Shown: positions 1-8,165 of the stretch, piece after piece
How positions within the stretch are numbered: position 1 is the first letter of the stretch
Layout of the letters: each line of letters starts with the position of its first letter
Origin: Anaerolineaceae bacterium
GTDB taxonomy: Bacteria > Chloroflexota > Anaerolineae > Anaerolineales > Anaerolineaceae
Direction: 5' to 3'
Assembly: GCA_021107195.1 (NCBI GenBank)
Contig: JAIOTF010000393.1
Span: forward strand, 1-12,403
Length of the DNA: 12,403 nucleotides
Position numbers and translations under genes: made by a program
Notes under the pieces: generated by a model
What the model was told of the DNA's origin: nothing
The model's input: the letters and a program-made list of their open reading frames with translations, nothing else
Databases searched by the model: none

Positions 1-777
1 CGCACCATCACCATCGTATCAGCCTCTTCCGAGGCTTTTTACAAAGACGATTTCGCGCCCCTTACCCCCGGTTTCGTCAGCGTACCCTATGGGGATGTTG
101 AGACCATCAGAGCAGCCATTACCTCCAACACCGCCGCCGTGATGCTGGAGCCTGTACAGGGCGAAGCCGGCGTGATCATCCCGCCCAAAGGGTACCTGTC
201 CGAAGTAAAAAAGATTTGTGAAGCAAATAACGTTCTTTTCATGGCAGATGAAATCCAAAGCGGACTGGGACGAACCGGCAAGCTCTTCGCCTGTGAACAC
301 GAAAATGTACGCCCAGACGTTATGATCGTTGGCAAAGCCCTTTCCGGCGGCTTTTATCCCGTCTCTGCGGTATTGGCAGATGCTGAAATTCTGGGTCTTT
401 TCAGGCCCGGTGAACACGGCTCTACCTTCGGCGGCAACCCCCTGGCGGCTGCCATTGCCCGTGAAGCTTTGAAAGTGATCGTGGAAGAAAAGATGGTTGA
501 GAATTCTGCCAGATTGGGAAAATACATGCTGGAGCAGTTACAGGCCATCAAAAGCCCCCACGTCCAACTTGTGCGTGGAAAAGGGCTGTTTATCGGCGTG
601 GTTCTCAAGCCGGAAGCAGGCGGAGCGCGGCGCTTCTGCGAAGCCTTGCAGGCAGAAGGCATCCTGGCAAAGGAAACGCACGAGAGCGTTATTCGTTTTG
701 CCCCACCGCTGATCATTGACCAGGAAACCATCGATTGGGCGCTTCCCAAGATCAGGAAAGTGCTGATGATGGCGTAA
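1..777 (+). CDS. rocD: Ornithine--oxo-acid aminotransferase, C-terminal part (5' end outside window)
   Basis: This is a class-III PLP-dependent aminotransferase that moves the delta-amino group of ornithine to 2-oxoglutarate, giving glutamate-5-semialdehyde in arginine/ornithine breakdown and the proline link. The frame is open from base 1 and codes 258 residues; the family is about 400 long, so roughly 140 N-terminal residues are missing. Visible motifs, counted from the window edge, are LEPVQGEAGVIIPP, ADEIQSGLGRTGK with the Asp (residue 83) that pairs with the PLP pyridine nitrogen, and VGKALSGGFYPVSAVLAD with the Schiff-base lysine at residue 112. GSTFGGNPLA and the C-terminal KETHESVIRFAPPL follow. 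The KETHE-IRFAPPL ending favours ornithine aminotransferase over acetylornithine or GABA aminotransferases, but related omega-aminotransferases cannot be fully excluded. An in-frame ATG at 139 lies inside the conserved core and is not the start. The gene ends before a hairpin at 849-879. Confidence 0.9.
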   Translation, partial: RTITIVSASSEAFYKDDFAPLTPGFVSVPYGDVETIRAAITSNTAAVMLEPVQGEAGVIIPPKGYLSEVKKICEANNVLFMADEIQSGLGRTGKLFACEHENVRPDVMIVGKALSGGFYPVSAVLADAEILGLFRPGEHGSTFGGNPLAAAIAREALKVIVEEKMVENSARLGKYMLEQLQAIKSPHVQLVRGKGLFIGVVLKPEAGGARRFCEALQAEGILAKETHESVIRFAPPLIIDQETIDWALPKIRKVLMMA

Positions 778-848
778 CACCAGGAAAATGCTGCGCCCTG
801 TCATTCCCGCACACAGCGCAGGGTAATTTTCCCTCCAATTGTTTTTCT

Positions 849-879
849 ACACCGCCTGACATTCAAAATCAGGCGGTGT
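849..879 (+). terminator. Probable terminator after rocD
   Basis: A perfect 11-bp inverted repeat (arms 849-859 and 869-879, core CACCGCCTGA / TCAGGCGGTG) encloses a 9-nt loop. Only a short, interrupted T run (TTTCAT) follows. It lies about 70 bp past the rocD stop and before the pyk promoter region, which is where a terminator would be expected. The weak T-tract lowers confidence in factor-independent termination. Confidence 0.6.
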
Positions 880-915
880 CTTTCATGAAAACATACGCTG
901 TAAGGGTGGCTGGGG

Positions 916-969
916 TATACTTGAACTGTGTCAAACAAGACTGAAACAAGTATTGTTGAACCCTATCAT
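916..969 (+). promoter_or_regulatory. Candidate pyk promoter region
   Basis: Two candidate sigma-70-like elements precede pyk. One is CTGAAA (941-946), 17 nt, then TATCAT (964-969), which would start transcription about 28 nt before the gene. The other is a TATACT at 916-921 without a recognisable -35. Neither is strong, and no operator-like dyad is seen between the rocD hairpin and the pyk start. Confidence 0.3.
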
Positions 970-1003
970 AAAGGCATTTCCCTGGAGTCTGGCGAGGTAG
1001 AAC

Positions 1004-2464
1004 ATGATAAAAAAAGCAACAATCGTTGCAACGCTGGGGCCAAGCAGCAATGATGAAAATACGGTCCGGGCGATGGTTGAAGCCGGCATGGATGTGGCCC
1101 GTTTGAATTTCTCTCACGGAACGCACGACGAACACCTGGCACGGATCCATCTTGTCAGACATATCTCTGAAGAGCTTCAAAAACCTATCACCATTCTGCA
1201 AGACTTGCAGGGCCCAAAATTACGCGTCGGGAACCTACCCAAGGAAGGCGTCCCGCTTGAAGCAGGTCAAAAAATCATCCTTGCCCCAACCAAATCCGTC
1301 CATGATATGCCCAACGATCAAACAATAACCAGCATTCCGATGGAAGTCCCCAACCTTGTCAATAGTGTGGCGGCAGGAGACCGCATCCTTCTCGATGATG
1401 GCCTGCTTGAATTGACAACGTTGAAGGTCGGCGATGATTTTATTGAAGCTGAAGTCGTCCTGGGGGGCGTCCTTAAATCTCACAAGGGCGTCAATTTACC
1501 TGGCGCTGCATTGGAAATCCCCGCTTTAACCAAAAAAGACCTGAAAGACCTTGAATTCGGACTCAAATCGAATATAGACGCCGTGGCAATTTCATTTGTC
1601 CAATCCGCCGATGATATTGTCAGACTCCGTTCCGCCATGCAAAGACTGAACCCCGCCAAAACCAACACGCCCATCATTGCAAAGCTTGAAAGACCCCGAG
1701 CGATGGACAATCTGGAAAGCATCCTTGAGGTCGCCGACGGGGTCATGGTTGCCCGCGGTGACCTGGCAGTTGAAACATCCCCCTCTCAGGTGCCCATTAT
1801 GCAAAAGAGGATCATTGAAGCAGCCAATCAACAGGCCAAGATCGTCATCACAGCCACCCAGATGCTGGATTCCATGATCCATAATCCGCGCCCCACGCGG
1901 GCGGAAGCTTCCGATGTCGCCAACGCCATCTTCGATGGGACTGACGCCGTGATGTTGTCAGGTGAAACCGCAGCAGGTGCTTATCCTGTCGAGAGCGTGG
2001 CAATGATGAGCCGTATCGTCAAGGAAGCAGAAAATAATTTCCCCAAATGGGGGCAGCCGCAGTCCCAAACCCATGTCAGCTCAATGGATGACGCTGTGTC
2101 GATCACCAGGGCAGCCCGCGAGCTTGCACAGGACCGTCAGGTTGTCTGCATCGCAGTTTTCACCCAATCCGGAAAGACTGCGTTATTGATGTCGAAAGCC
2201 CGGCCGCCTGTGCCGATCATCGCCTTGACGCCAGAGTGGCGAACATATTCCCGTTTGGGTTTGTACTGGGGTGTAACACCTTTCCTGGTTCCCTATGCGA
2301 CCAGTGTCGAAAGCATGCTCTCCCATATCGAAGCGGCGCTGATCGCCAATACAGAATTAACCCCAGGCCAGCAGGTCGTTGTCATTTCCGGTCTCCCGGT
2401 TGGCGCAATGCGCCCCCCTAATTTCACCCTTCTCCACACGATCGGAGAAACACTGCACCCGTAA
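1004..2464 (+). CDS. pyk: Pyruvate kinase
   Basis: This enzyme converts phosphoenolpyruvate and ADP to pyruvate and ATP, the last step of glycolysis, in the cytoplasm. At 486 residues it matches the bacterial single-unit length and has no C-terminal PEP-utiliser extension. The N-terminal VARLNFSHG (31-39) carries the phosphate and metal-binding Arg/Asn/Ser, and a B-domain follows QDLQGPKLRVG (66-76). The signature IIAKLERPRAMDNL (224-237) has catalytic Lys227 and metal-binding Glu229. VARGDLAVE (249-257) supplies the metal-binding Asp, and ITATQMLDSM plus DAVMLSGETAAGAYPVE complete the barrel. A C-terminal regulatory domain is present; its TQSGKTA segment (387-393) corresponds to the phosphate loop used by allosteric sugar phosphates in other bacteria, though the effector is not predictable. 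The ATG has GAGGT five bases upstream. The next gene begins 26 bp after the stop, so pyk probably heads a three-gene operon. Confidence 0.97.
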   Translation: MIKKATIVATLGPSSNDENTVRAMVEAGMDVARLNFSHGTHDEHLARIHLVRHISEELQKPITILQDLQGPKLRVGNLPKEGVPLEAGQKIILAPTKSVHDMPNDQTITSIPMEVPNLVNSVAAGDRILLDDGLLELTTLKVGDDFIEAEVVLGGVLKSHKGVNLPGAALEIPALTKKDLKDLEFGLKSNIDAVAISFVQSADDIVRLRSAMQRLNPAKTNTPIIAKLERPRAMDNLESILEVADGVMVARGDLAVETSPSQVPIMQKRIIEAANQQAKIVITATQMLDSMIHNPRPTRAEASDVANAIFDGTDAVMLSGETAAGAYPVESVAMMSRIVKEAENNFPKWGQPQSQTHVSSMDDAVSITRAARELAQDRQVVCIAVFTQSGKTALLMSKARPPVPIIALTPEWRTYSRLGLYWGVTPFLVPYATSVESMLSHIEAALIANTELTPGQQVVVISGLPVGAMRPPNFTLLHTIGETLHP

Positions 2465-2490
2465 CCCTATTCCACACAAACGAGGATAAC

Positions 2491-3612
2491 ATGCAAGTTA
2501 GAGTAATTGACACCACCAATCCCAGGGACATTCAAAAATTCATTCAATTACCCTTTGACCTCTACAAAGGGTCTGAATTTTGGGTGCCACCTTTCATCTC
2601 TGAAATGAAGACCGTCATGGACCGCCGGAAACATCCCTTCTACCAACACTCAGATGCTGCTTTCCTGCTGGCTGAAAGCGAAGGTGTACCGGTTGGGCGT
2701 ATTGCCATCCTCCATCAAAAAAATTACAGCGCCTTCCATAAGGCCCAGTATGGTTTTTTCTACTATTTTGATGTCATTGATGATATTCAAGTTGTCAGGG
2801 CATTGTTCGATTCAGCCATCAGCTGGGCACAAAAACGAGGCGTTGAGTTTATTCTGGGCCCTAAAGGTTTCGCCCGCTCGAGTGGCGCCGGCCTTTTGGT
2901 TGAAGGCTTCGAATACCTGCCGTCCGTGGGAATGAATTACAGCTATCCATATTACAAAGATTTCGTAGAGGACTCGGGATTCACCAAGTGGACGGATCAC
3001 TTATCCGGTTTTATGACAGCAGACCAACAGATAGACCCTCGAGTCCATGAGGTTGCAGAAAAAGTCAAAAAACGCAAGGGTTTTAAAATTGTTTCATTTA
3101 AAACAAAAACGGAAATGCGCAAGATGATACCGGCAATTAACACCGTCAACCGCGAAGCCTTTCAAAATAATCCGGGGTACTACCCTTCAACTCCAGCGGA
3201 ATTTGAGATGCTGGCGAAGAATATGATCCAGATATTAGACCCCGGGCTTCCCAAGCTGATCCTGAAAGATGACGAAGTCGCTGGTTTCATCATCGCATAC
3301 CGCAATATTTCGCGCGGCATTCAAAGGTGCAAAGGCAAAATGTGGCCTGTCGGATGGATCGAGCTGCTTAAGGATAAGAAGCAATCGCGCCTGATTGACA
3401 TAAATGGCGTTGGGCTACTTCCAAAATATCAGGGGCTGGGTGCGAACGCCTTGCTATATTCCGAGTTGGAAAAAACGATCCGGTCAACAGGCTGTGAGTC
3501 GGCAGAATTTATTCAGATTGACGAACAGAATTACAAAAGCAAATCTGATATGGAACGCATCGGTGTAGCCTGGCACAAACGCCATCGAACCTATCAACTG
3601 ACCATCAAGTAA
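2491..3612 (+). CDS. GNAT-like acyltransferase-fold protein of unknown substrate
   Basis: A 373-residue soluble protein of a widespread, poorly characterised family with two GNAT-like halves. The N-terminal half has the family pattern PFDLYKGSEFWVPPF (21-35), HPFYQHSDAAFLLA (48-61) and VGRIA (68-72), followed by GPKGFARSSGAGLLVEGFE (123-141) and the aromatic run MNYSYPYY (148-155). The C-terminal half has GVGLLPKYQGLGANALLYSE (306-325), which matches the acetyl-CoA pyrophosphate loop (Q/R-x-x-G-x-G/A) of GNAT enzymes. It ends with EFIQIDEQN and a Y-rich strand. No catalytic residue or substrate can be named, and an acyltransferase role is inferred only from the fold. There is no signal peptide or membrane segment. 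The ATG follows GAGGA by 4 nt. It lies 26 bp after pyk and 10 bp before the transporter, so it is almost certainly co-transcribed with them. Nothing in the sequence shows a functional link to glycolysis. Confidence 0.8.
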   Translation: MQVRVIDTTNPRDIQKFIQLPFDLYKGSEFWVPPFISEMKTVMDRRKHPFYQHSDAAFLLAESEGVPVGRIAILHQKNYSAFHKAQYGFFYYFDVIDDIQVVRALFDSAISWAQKRGVEFILGPKGFARSSGAGLLVEGFEYLPSVGMNYSYPYYKDFVEDSGFTKWTDHLSGFMTADQQIDPRVHEVAEKVKKRKGFKIVSFKTKTEMRKMIPAINTVNREAFQNNPGYYPSTPAEFEMLAKNMIQILDPGLPKLILKDDEVAGFIIAYRNISRGIQRCKGKMWPVGWIELLKDKKQSRLIDINGVGLLPKYQGLGANALLYSELEKTIRSTGCESAEFIQIDEQNYKSKSDMERIGVAWHKRHRTYQLTIK

Positions 3613-3622
3613 AGGTACAGGC

Positions 3623-5086
3623 ATGAGTACATACTCAACCCACGACACTGCGCCACATCAACAGTCCAGCCCCGCCAAGAAGTTGTCGGTATTCTCAAAA
3701 CTCTTGTATGGCAGTGGCGACGGAGGGCGCGCCAGCTTTAACACCCTTCGGCAGATCTTCTATGCCATCTTCCTCACTGATATCGTTGGAATCGACCCCC
3801 GACTGGCATCCATTGCAGCCCTGGTCAGCATTATCTGGGACGCGATCAACGATCCGATCGTCGGCTCGCTCAGCGACAATGTCCGCACCCGTTGGGGACG
3901 CCGACGTCCGTTTTTGCTCATCTTTGCCATCCCCTTCGCCCTGGCTTTCGTTCTGCTCTGGTGGGCGCCACCCTGGCATTCTCAATTTGCTCTCGTTGCG
4001 CATGTAACCCTGGCATATATGGTCAGCGATACCATTCAAACCCTGATCACTGTGCCCTACCTTGCGCTAACGCCTGAAATTGCAAAAGATTACGATGAGC
4101 GCACCTCATTAACCAGCTTTCGCATGTTCTTCAACCTTGTTGCCTCGTTGCTCACGGCCGTGCTGGCGCCAGAATTAATTGATCATTTTGTTGCTTCAGG
4201 CATGTCCGTTCAACAAAGTTATCTTGGCGTAGCCGCCATCTTCGGTGGTGCCGCTGTACTTCCATTCCTGTTGATCTTCGCTTTCCTGAAAGAAAAAGAA
4301 ATCCCCCCCACCATTCCACCCGAGCAAACGACTTTCAAAAGGACATTACTCGAATTATGGCAAAACCGCCCTTTTCGCTACGCCACAGGAATCTATGTCC
4401 TGAATTGGATCGCCTTTGATGTTGTTGCCCTGATGGTCCCTTTCTACCTCTTATACTGGATTTCCAAAGGTGATCTGCTCGCAAAATTCAGTCTTTTTGG
4501 TGCAAACATTTCTCTGGAATCGATTGTGCTTGGTGCCATTTTTATTGTCGCCATCCTCACCCTTCCACTGTGGAATTGGCTGGCCATAAAATTCAGCAAA
4601 ACCAAAGCATATATCATTGGTGCTGCTATCTGGGCAGTGCTTCAACTCCTTGTCTTCCTGTTAGTCCCGGAACAAAAAGGTTTCATGGTCTTACTGGCCG
4701 CATTGATCGGTATTACAACCTCAAATGCCCACATTATTCCAGAAGCAGTTTTTCCCGATGTGATCGACTGGGGCGAATTAAAAACAAGCACACGCCGCGA
4801 AGGCATGTATTACGGTGCCATCCACTTTATGCGAAAACTGGCTAGTGCTGCGGCGGTCTTCCTTTCTTTGCAGGTGTTGGGGTGGTTTGGGTACCAAACT
4901 CCTCCCGAAGACACCCTGGTATTCACACAACCGTCTTCCGCACTTCTTGCTATTCGGATAATGACCGGTCCCTTTATTACACTGCTGCTGCTCGGCGCCA
5001 TTGGATTTGCTTTGCGTTACCCCATCACACGCTCTCGACAAGCCCGCATTCAAAACTCTTTGCGCAGGCGGAAAATAATTTCTTGA
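3623..5086 (+). CDS. GPH-family (MFS) sugar:cation symporter
   Basis: A 487-residue inner-membrane transporter with about 12 hydrophobic segments, of the glycoside-pentoside-hexuronide:cation symporter group, whose members import sugars or glycosides with H+ or Na+. Family marks are IIWDAINDPIVGSLSDNVRT (70-89), the loop RWGRRRPFLL (90-99), PYLALTPEIAKDYDERTSL (145-163), and FPDVIDWGELKTSTRREGMY (377-396), the D-x-x-x-x-G-x-x-K-T-x-x-R-x-E-G motif typical of GPH carriers. The N-terminal 20 residues are polar and the C-terminus is Arg/Lys rich, consistent with both ends being cytoplasmic. The substrate cannot be assigned. The start ATG has AAAGG seven bases upstream, overlapping the stop of the preceding gene, so translation is probably coupled. 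Its place behind pyk suggests import of a carbohydrate that feeds glycolysis, which is inference. Confidence 0.9.
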   Translation: MSTYSTHDTAPHQQSSPAKKLSVFSKLLYGSGDGGRASFNTLRQIFYAIFLTDIVGIDPRLASIAALVSIIWDAINDPIVGSLSDNVRTRWGRRRPFLLIFAIPFALAFVLLWWAPPWHSQFALVAHVTLAYMVSDTIQTLITVPYLALTPEIAKDYDERTSLTSFRMFFNLVASLLTAVLAPELIDHFVASGMSVQQSYLGVAAIFGGAAVLPFLLIFAFLKEKEIPPTIPPEQTTFKRTLLELWQNRPFRYATGIYVLNWIAFDVVALMVPFYLLYWISKGDLLAKFSLFGANISLESIVLGAIFIVAILTLPLWNWLAIKFSKTKAYIIGAAIWAVLQLLVFLLVPEQKGFMVLLAALIGITTSNAHIIPEAVFPDVIDWGELKTSTRREGMYYGAIHFMRKLASAAAVFLSLQVLGWFGYQTPPEDTLVFTQPSSALLAIRIMTGPFITLLLLGAIGFALRYPITRSRQARIQNSLRRRKIIS

Positions 5087-5113
5087 AACGATCAAAAGAA
5101 GAATCTACAAATT

Positions 5114-5157
5114 ACACACACCGGAGCTGCAATTTTGCTAGCAGCTCCGGTGTGTGT
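5114..5157. terminator. Bidirectional terminator hairpin between convergent operons
   Basis: A perfect 17-bp inverted repeat (arms 5114-5130 and 5141-5157, outer ACACACACCGGAGCTGC) with a 10-nt loop. It lies 27 bp past the transporter stop and about 95 bp past the korB stop, between two converging operons. T-tracts on either side are short (TTTC on the + side, AATTTG on the - side), so termination may depend on the very stable stem or a factor. The rest of 5158-5252 holds an isolated AAGGAG at 5195-5200 and a T8 run near 5229, with no gene I can support. Confidence 0.75.
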
Positions 5158-5252
5158 TTCACATTACAGCCCTGCACGATACGAGTTTGTTGTAAGGAGA
5201 CGGTTTTGTTAATTTGGCTATGCGAATATTTTTTTTGCTCGCCCAATCACTT

Positions 5253-6299
5253 CTACAACATCCAGCTATTTACCATTTCCAATGTTTCGTCTGCCGGTCT
5301 GAGCTTTTCATTTGGCAGCCTGTTTAATGCAGCGTCTGGCAGATTAAATGATTCATACATTGGCTCTTGTTTCGTATCAAGGTAAATCAATCCTGTCAGC
5401 AGTAAATTATTTATCTCTGCGTCTTCCAGCATGATAAATGCCTGGAATCGATTGGTTGGATCATAATCACCACCAATCTTCTTGATCAAAATTGAAGTGC
5501 CATCGTGCAGTTCAATTTCCTTAACCGTACCCTCTTCAAATTCATCAATTACAATTTCTTCCCGGTCCGGGATGAATGAGATTTCATGAATTTGGCGTTC
5601 GTGCTTCTTGCCCCATGCATAAGAATGGATAGATTGATCCAGGTTATGGAAAGTAACGCATGGACTAATCACGTCGATCACTGCGGTGCCGTTATGATTT
5701 AGCGCGGCTTTTATCAATTCCCGCAGTTGTTTTGGATCTCCCGCAAAAGCGCGCGCCACAAACGTTGCATTTGCCGCCATTGCTTCCATACAGATATCCA
5801 CAGGCAAATACGGATTTTTACCTTGCCGCTTCAGTTCCAGATTTTTCTCAGCGGTTGGTGAAAACTGTCCTTTTGTAAGCCCATACACGCCATTGTTGGC
5901 AATGATGTATACCAATGGCAAATTTCGCCGGCACACATGCTTGAACTGCCCCATGCCTATGCTGGCCGAATCACCATCACCCGAAAGACCAATGCCGATC
6001 AAACTCGTGTCAGCAAACAACGCGCCTGTTGCCAGTGAGGGCATTCGACCATGCAATCCATTAAATCCAAAAGATCTGCTCAGGAAATAGGTGGGACATT
6101 TACTGGAGCATCCAATCCCTGAGAATTTCACAACATCTTCCGGTGAGATATTCAATGCATAGCAAGCGGCAATGATTTGTGCTGCGATTGCATTATGTCC
6201 ACAACCCTTACACAAAGTGCTTGGCGCGCCCCGATAATCTTCACGGGTTAACCCGATGGCATTTGTCTTGGTATCTCTTGAGAAATTTCCCATAATCAA
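5253..6299 (-). CDS. korB: 2-oxoacid:ferredoxin oxidoreductase, beta (TPP-binding) subunit
   Basis: This is the thiamine-diphosphate and [4Fe-4S] subunit of a CoA-dependent 2-oxoacid oxidoreductase that decarboxylates a 2-oxoacid, forms the acyl-CoA and reduces ferredoxin. LCKGCGHN (Cys30, Cys33), GIGCSSKCPT (Cys64) and ISPCVTFHN (Cys214) give the four-cysteine cluster pattern of two-subunit enzymes. The TPP motif runs from GDGDSASIG (107-115) to the NN pair at 135-136. Residues after about 230 form the family's C-terminal region, rich in acidic and beta residues. Numbering is from a TTG at 6299-6297, which overlaps the korA stop as TTGA and sits 5 nt after AAGGAG (6310-6305), the same spacing as korA. 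An ATG at 6293-6291, 11 nt from that site, is the alternative. The substrate is probably 2-oxoglutarate by overall resemblance to KorB, but pyruvate or branched 2-oxoacids remain possible. Confidence 0.92.
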   Translation of the reverse strand: MIMGNFSRDTKTNAIGLTREDYRGAPSTLCKGCGHNAIAAQIIAACYALNISPEDVVKFSGIGCSSKCPTYFLSRSFGFNGLHGRMPSLATGALFADTSLIGIGLSGDGDSASIGMGQFKHVCRRNLPLVYIIANNGVYGLTKGQFSPTAEKNLELKRQGKNPYLPVDICMEAMAANATFVARAFAGDPKQLRELIKAALNHNGTAVIDVISPCVTFHNLDQSIHSYAWGKKHERQIHEISFIPDREEIVIDEFEEGTVKEIELHDGTSILIKKIGGDYDPTNRFQAFIMLEDAEINNLLLTGLIYLDTKQEPMYESFNLPDAALNRLPNEKLRPADETLEMVNSWML

Positions 6300-8143
6300 T
6301 CACGCTCCTTCACGACAATTTGATCTGTGATCCAGGCGGCCGAAAGTGGCATCCCATCGATTTTAGAAAGCTTGCGTAAATCACGTGCAAGATCTGGAAA
6401 TTCCAGTGTAAGCAGTTGTTTTAGCTGTCCGTCACGATTGGTCTCAATTACATAAGTCTTTTCATGATTGCAGATAAAAGCTGGCACTTCATCTGTAAAC
6501 GGTAAGGCTCGAATGCGCAAATAATCTGTACGGATTCCCTTCTTCGCTAACAGATCGCGCGCTTCCTCAACAGCAGGGTAAGTAGATCCACTGGTAATAA
6601 TTCCTATCTCTGCCTTCTCCATTTTTTCATCAACTGGCTTTGGCAAAACCTCTTTCGCCGTTTCCAGCTTCAACGACAGCCGGTCCAAACCCCGTTTCCA
6701 GGTTTCCGGGTCCTCGCTGTACCCTGCATAATCATCATGACCCGTTCCGCGAGCAAAATAGGAGCTGCCAATCCGTCGATTGCCGGGTACAGTTCGATAC
6801 GGAACGCCATCGCCATCAATGTCCAAATATCGTCCCCACTTCTTTCCCAACACATTGAGACGTTCTTCTATCGCTTCAAAATCTTTTTCCCACAAGACCT
6901 TACCACGTTTTATCGGCTCATCCGGATATTCAAATGGCTTTGACAACCAATGATTCATGCCCAGATCAAGATCGCTCATCACAATGACTGGCGTCTGAAA
7001 TTCTTCTGCGATATCAAGCGCTCGCCAACCAAACTCAAAACACTCACGCACCGAACCAGGAATCAGAATAATGAATTGAGTATCACCATGACCCATAAAG
7101 TGGGCAAAGGTCAAATCGCCCTGGGCTGAGCGAGTCGGCAATCCCGTGCTCGGCCCAACCCGCTGTACGTCCCACACCACTACAGGGACTTCAGCATAGT
7201 ACGCCAGCCCCAGGTATTCCGCCATCAAAGACAGCCCTGGACCTGAAGTAGCCGTCATCGCCCGCAAGCCGCCCCAACCGGCACCAATGGTCATCCCAAT
7301 CGCCGATAGTTCATCCTCAGCCTGCACGATCGCATAACTGGCTTTCCCAGTCTCTTCATCTGTTCGTAACAAGGGAAGATATTCAATTAATGCTTCCGGC
7401 AAGCTGGTAGCTGGCGTGATCGGGTACCAACCAGAAAATTGCATGCCGCCATATATCGAACCCAACGCAGCAGCGGAGTTGCCATCTGCCAAAATATACC
7501 CCTCTGTAGCGTTCATCGGCGCAACCCGATATGGGTCTTTCTTGACAAGATTTTCTGCCGCCCAATCAAAACCAGCCCTGACCGCGCCATAATTCATATC
7601 GAGGGCTGAATGTTTCTCCTTGAAGTGATACGCCAGTGCTTCTTTGACCTTTGACAAATCAATTTCCAAAACTTGCGCCAGGATACCAACGTAGATCATA
7701 TTTTCCACATAGGTTCTGATCTGCCGTGGAATTTCAAGTTCACTCGATATTTTTTTGATCGGCATAGGATATAAAACAATATCATCACGCATCCTTGGCA
7801 GATCGAGATGGTCTGCGTAAAGCAACACCCCGCCATTCACCAACCAATCCGCTTCTTCCAGAATTGTTTTCTGGTTCATGGCAACAACCACTGCGTCTTT
7901 CTCCAGACGGCCTAAATACCCCTGCTCGCTCACGCGAATTGTGAACCAGGTTGGCAATCCTTTAATATTGGAGGGGAATATATTCCGACCTGAAACCGGA
8001 ATTCCCATTTTGAACAGGGCGCGAAGAACGGTAAGATTGGCTGTTGCACTGCCTGATCCATTTACCGTGCTGAAGGTAATACAAAAATCATTTACATACG
8101 GTGCAGACAGACTTTCATCAGTTATAACCTGAACCGGCGTCAT
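6296..8143 (-). CDS. korA: 2-oxoacid:ferredoxin oxidoreductase, fused gamma-alpha subunit
   Basis: The partner of KorB, 615 residues, with domains in the order gamma then alpha. Residues about 17-190 are the gamma domain that helps bind CoA (VNGSGSATANLTVLRALFKM, RNIFPSNIKG, DAVVVAMN). From about 216 comes the pyrimidine-binding alpha part with GWYPITPATSLPEAL (238-252), whose YPITP motif contacts the 2-oxoacid. It continues with QAEDELSAIGMTIGAGWGG (274-292) and TATSGPGLSLMAEYLG (297-312). The C-terminal domain has GIITSGSTYPAVEEA and YVIETNRDGQLKQLL, resembling actinobacterial and other KorA proteins. The ATG follows AAGGAG by 5 nt. It lies 44 bp after the FCD regulator on the same strand and overlaps korB by 4 nt, so all three are likely one transcript. 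No delta (ferredoxin-like) subunit is encoded nearby, so electrons should leave through KorB to free ferredoxin. Confidence 0.93.
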   Translation of the reverse strand: MTPVQVITDESLSAPYVNDFCITFSTVNGSGSATANLTVLRALFKMGIPVSGRNIFPSNIKGLPTWFTIRVSEQGYLGRLEKDAVVVAMNQKTILEEADWLVNGGVLLYADHLDLPRMRDDIVLYPMPIKKISSELEIPRQIRTYVENMIYVGILAQVLEIDLSKVKEALAYHFKEKHSALDMNYGAVRAGFDWAAENLVKKDPYRVAPMNATEGYILADGNSAAALGSIYGGMQFSGWYPITPATSLPEALIEYLPLLRTDEETGKASYAIVQAEDELSAIGMTIGAGWGGLRAMTATSGPGLSLMAEYLGLAYYAEVPVVVWDVQRVGPSTGLPTRSAQGDLTFAHFMGHGDTQFIILIPGSVRECFEFGWRALDIAEEFQTPVIVMSDLDLGMNHWLSKPFEYPDEPIKRGKVLWEKDFEAIEERLNVLGKKWGRYLDIDGDGVPYRTVPGNRRIGSSYFARGTGHDDYAGYSEDPETWKRGLDRLSLKLETAKEVLPKPVDEKMEKAEIGIITSGSTYPAVEEARDLLAKKGIRTDYLRIRALPFTDEVPAFICNHEKTYVIETNRDGQLKQLLTLEFPDLARDLRKLSKIDGMPLSAAWITDQIVVKERD

Positions 8144-8148
8144 AAATT

Positions 8149-8154
8149 CTCCTT
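8149..8154 (-). promoter_or_regulatory. Shine-Dalgarno site of korA
   Basis: AAGGAG read on the minus strand, 5 nt before the korA ATG. The same hexamer at the same spacing precedes the TTG of korB, which is the main reason for preferring that unusual start codon there. Confidence 0.8.
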
Positions 8155-8165
8155 ATTAAAATATG

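Noticed and set aside
5195..5200. Isolated AAGGAG in the korB-transporter gap
   Set aside because: No start codon at usable spacing leads to a frame of coding character; probably chance.
4882..5385. Open + strand frame running from the transporter gene into korB
   Set aside because: It overlaps two well-supported genes in other frames, its protein has no family features, and the perfect hairpin terminator lies inside it.
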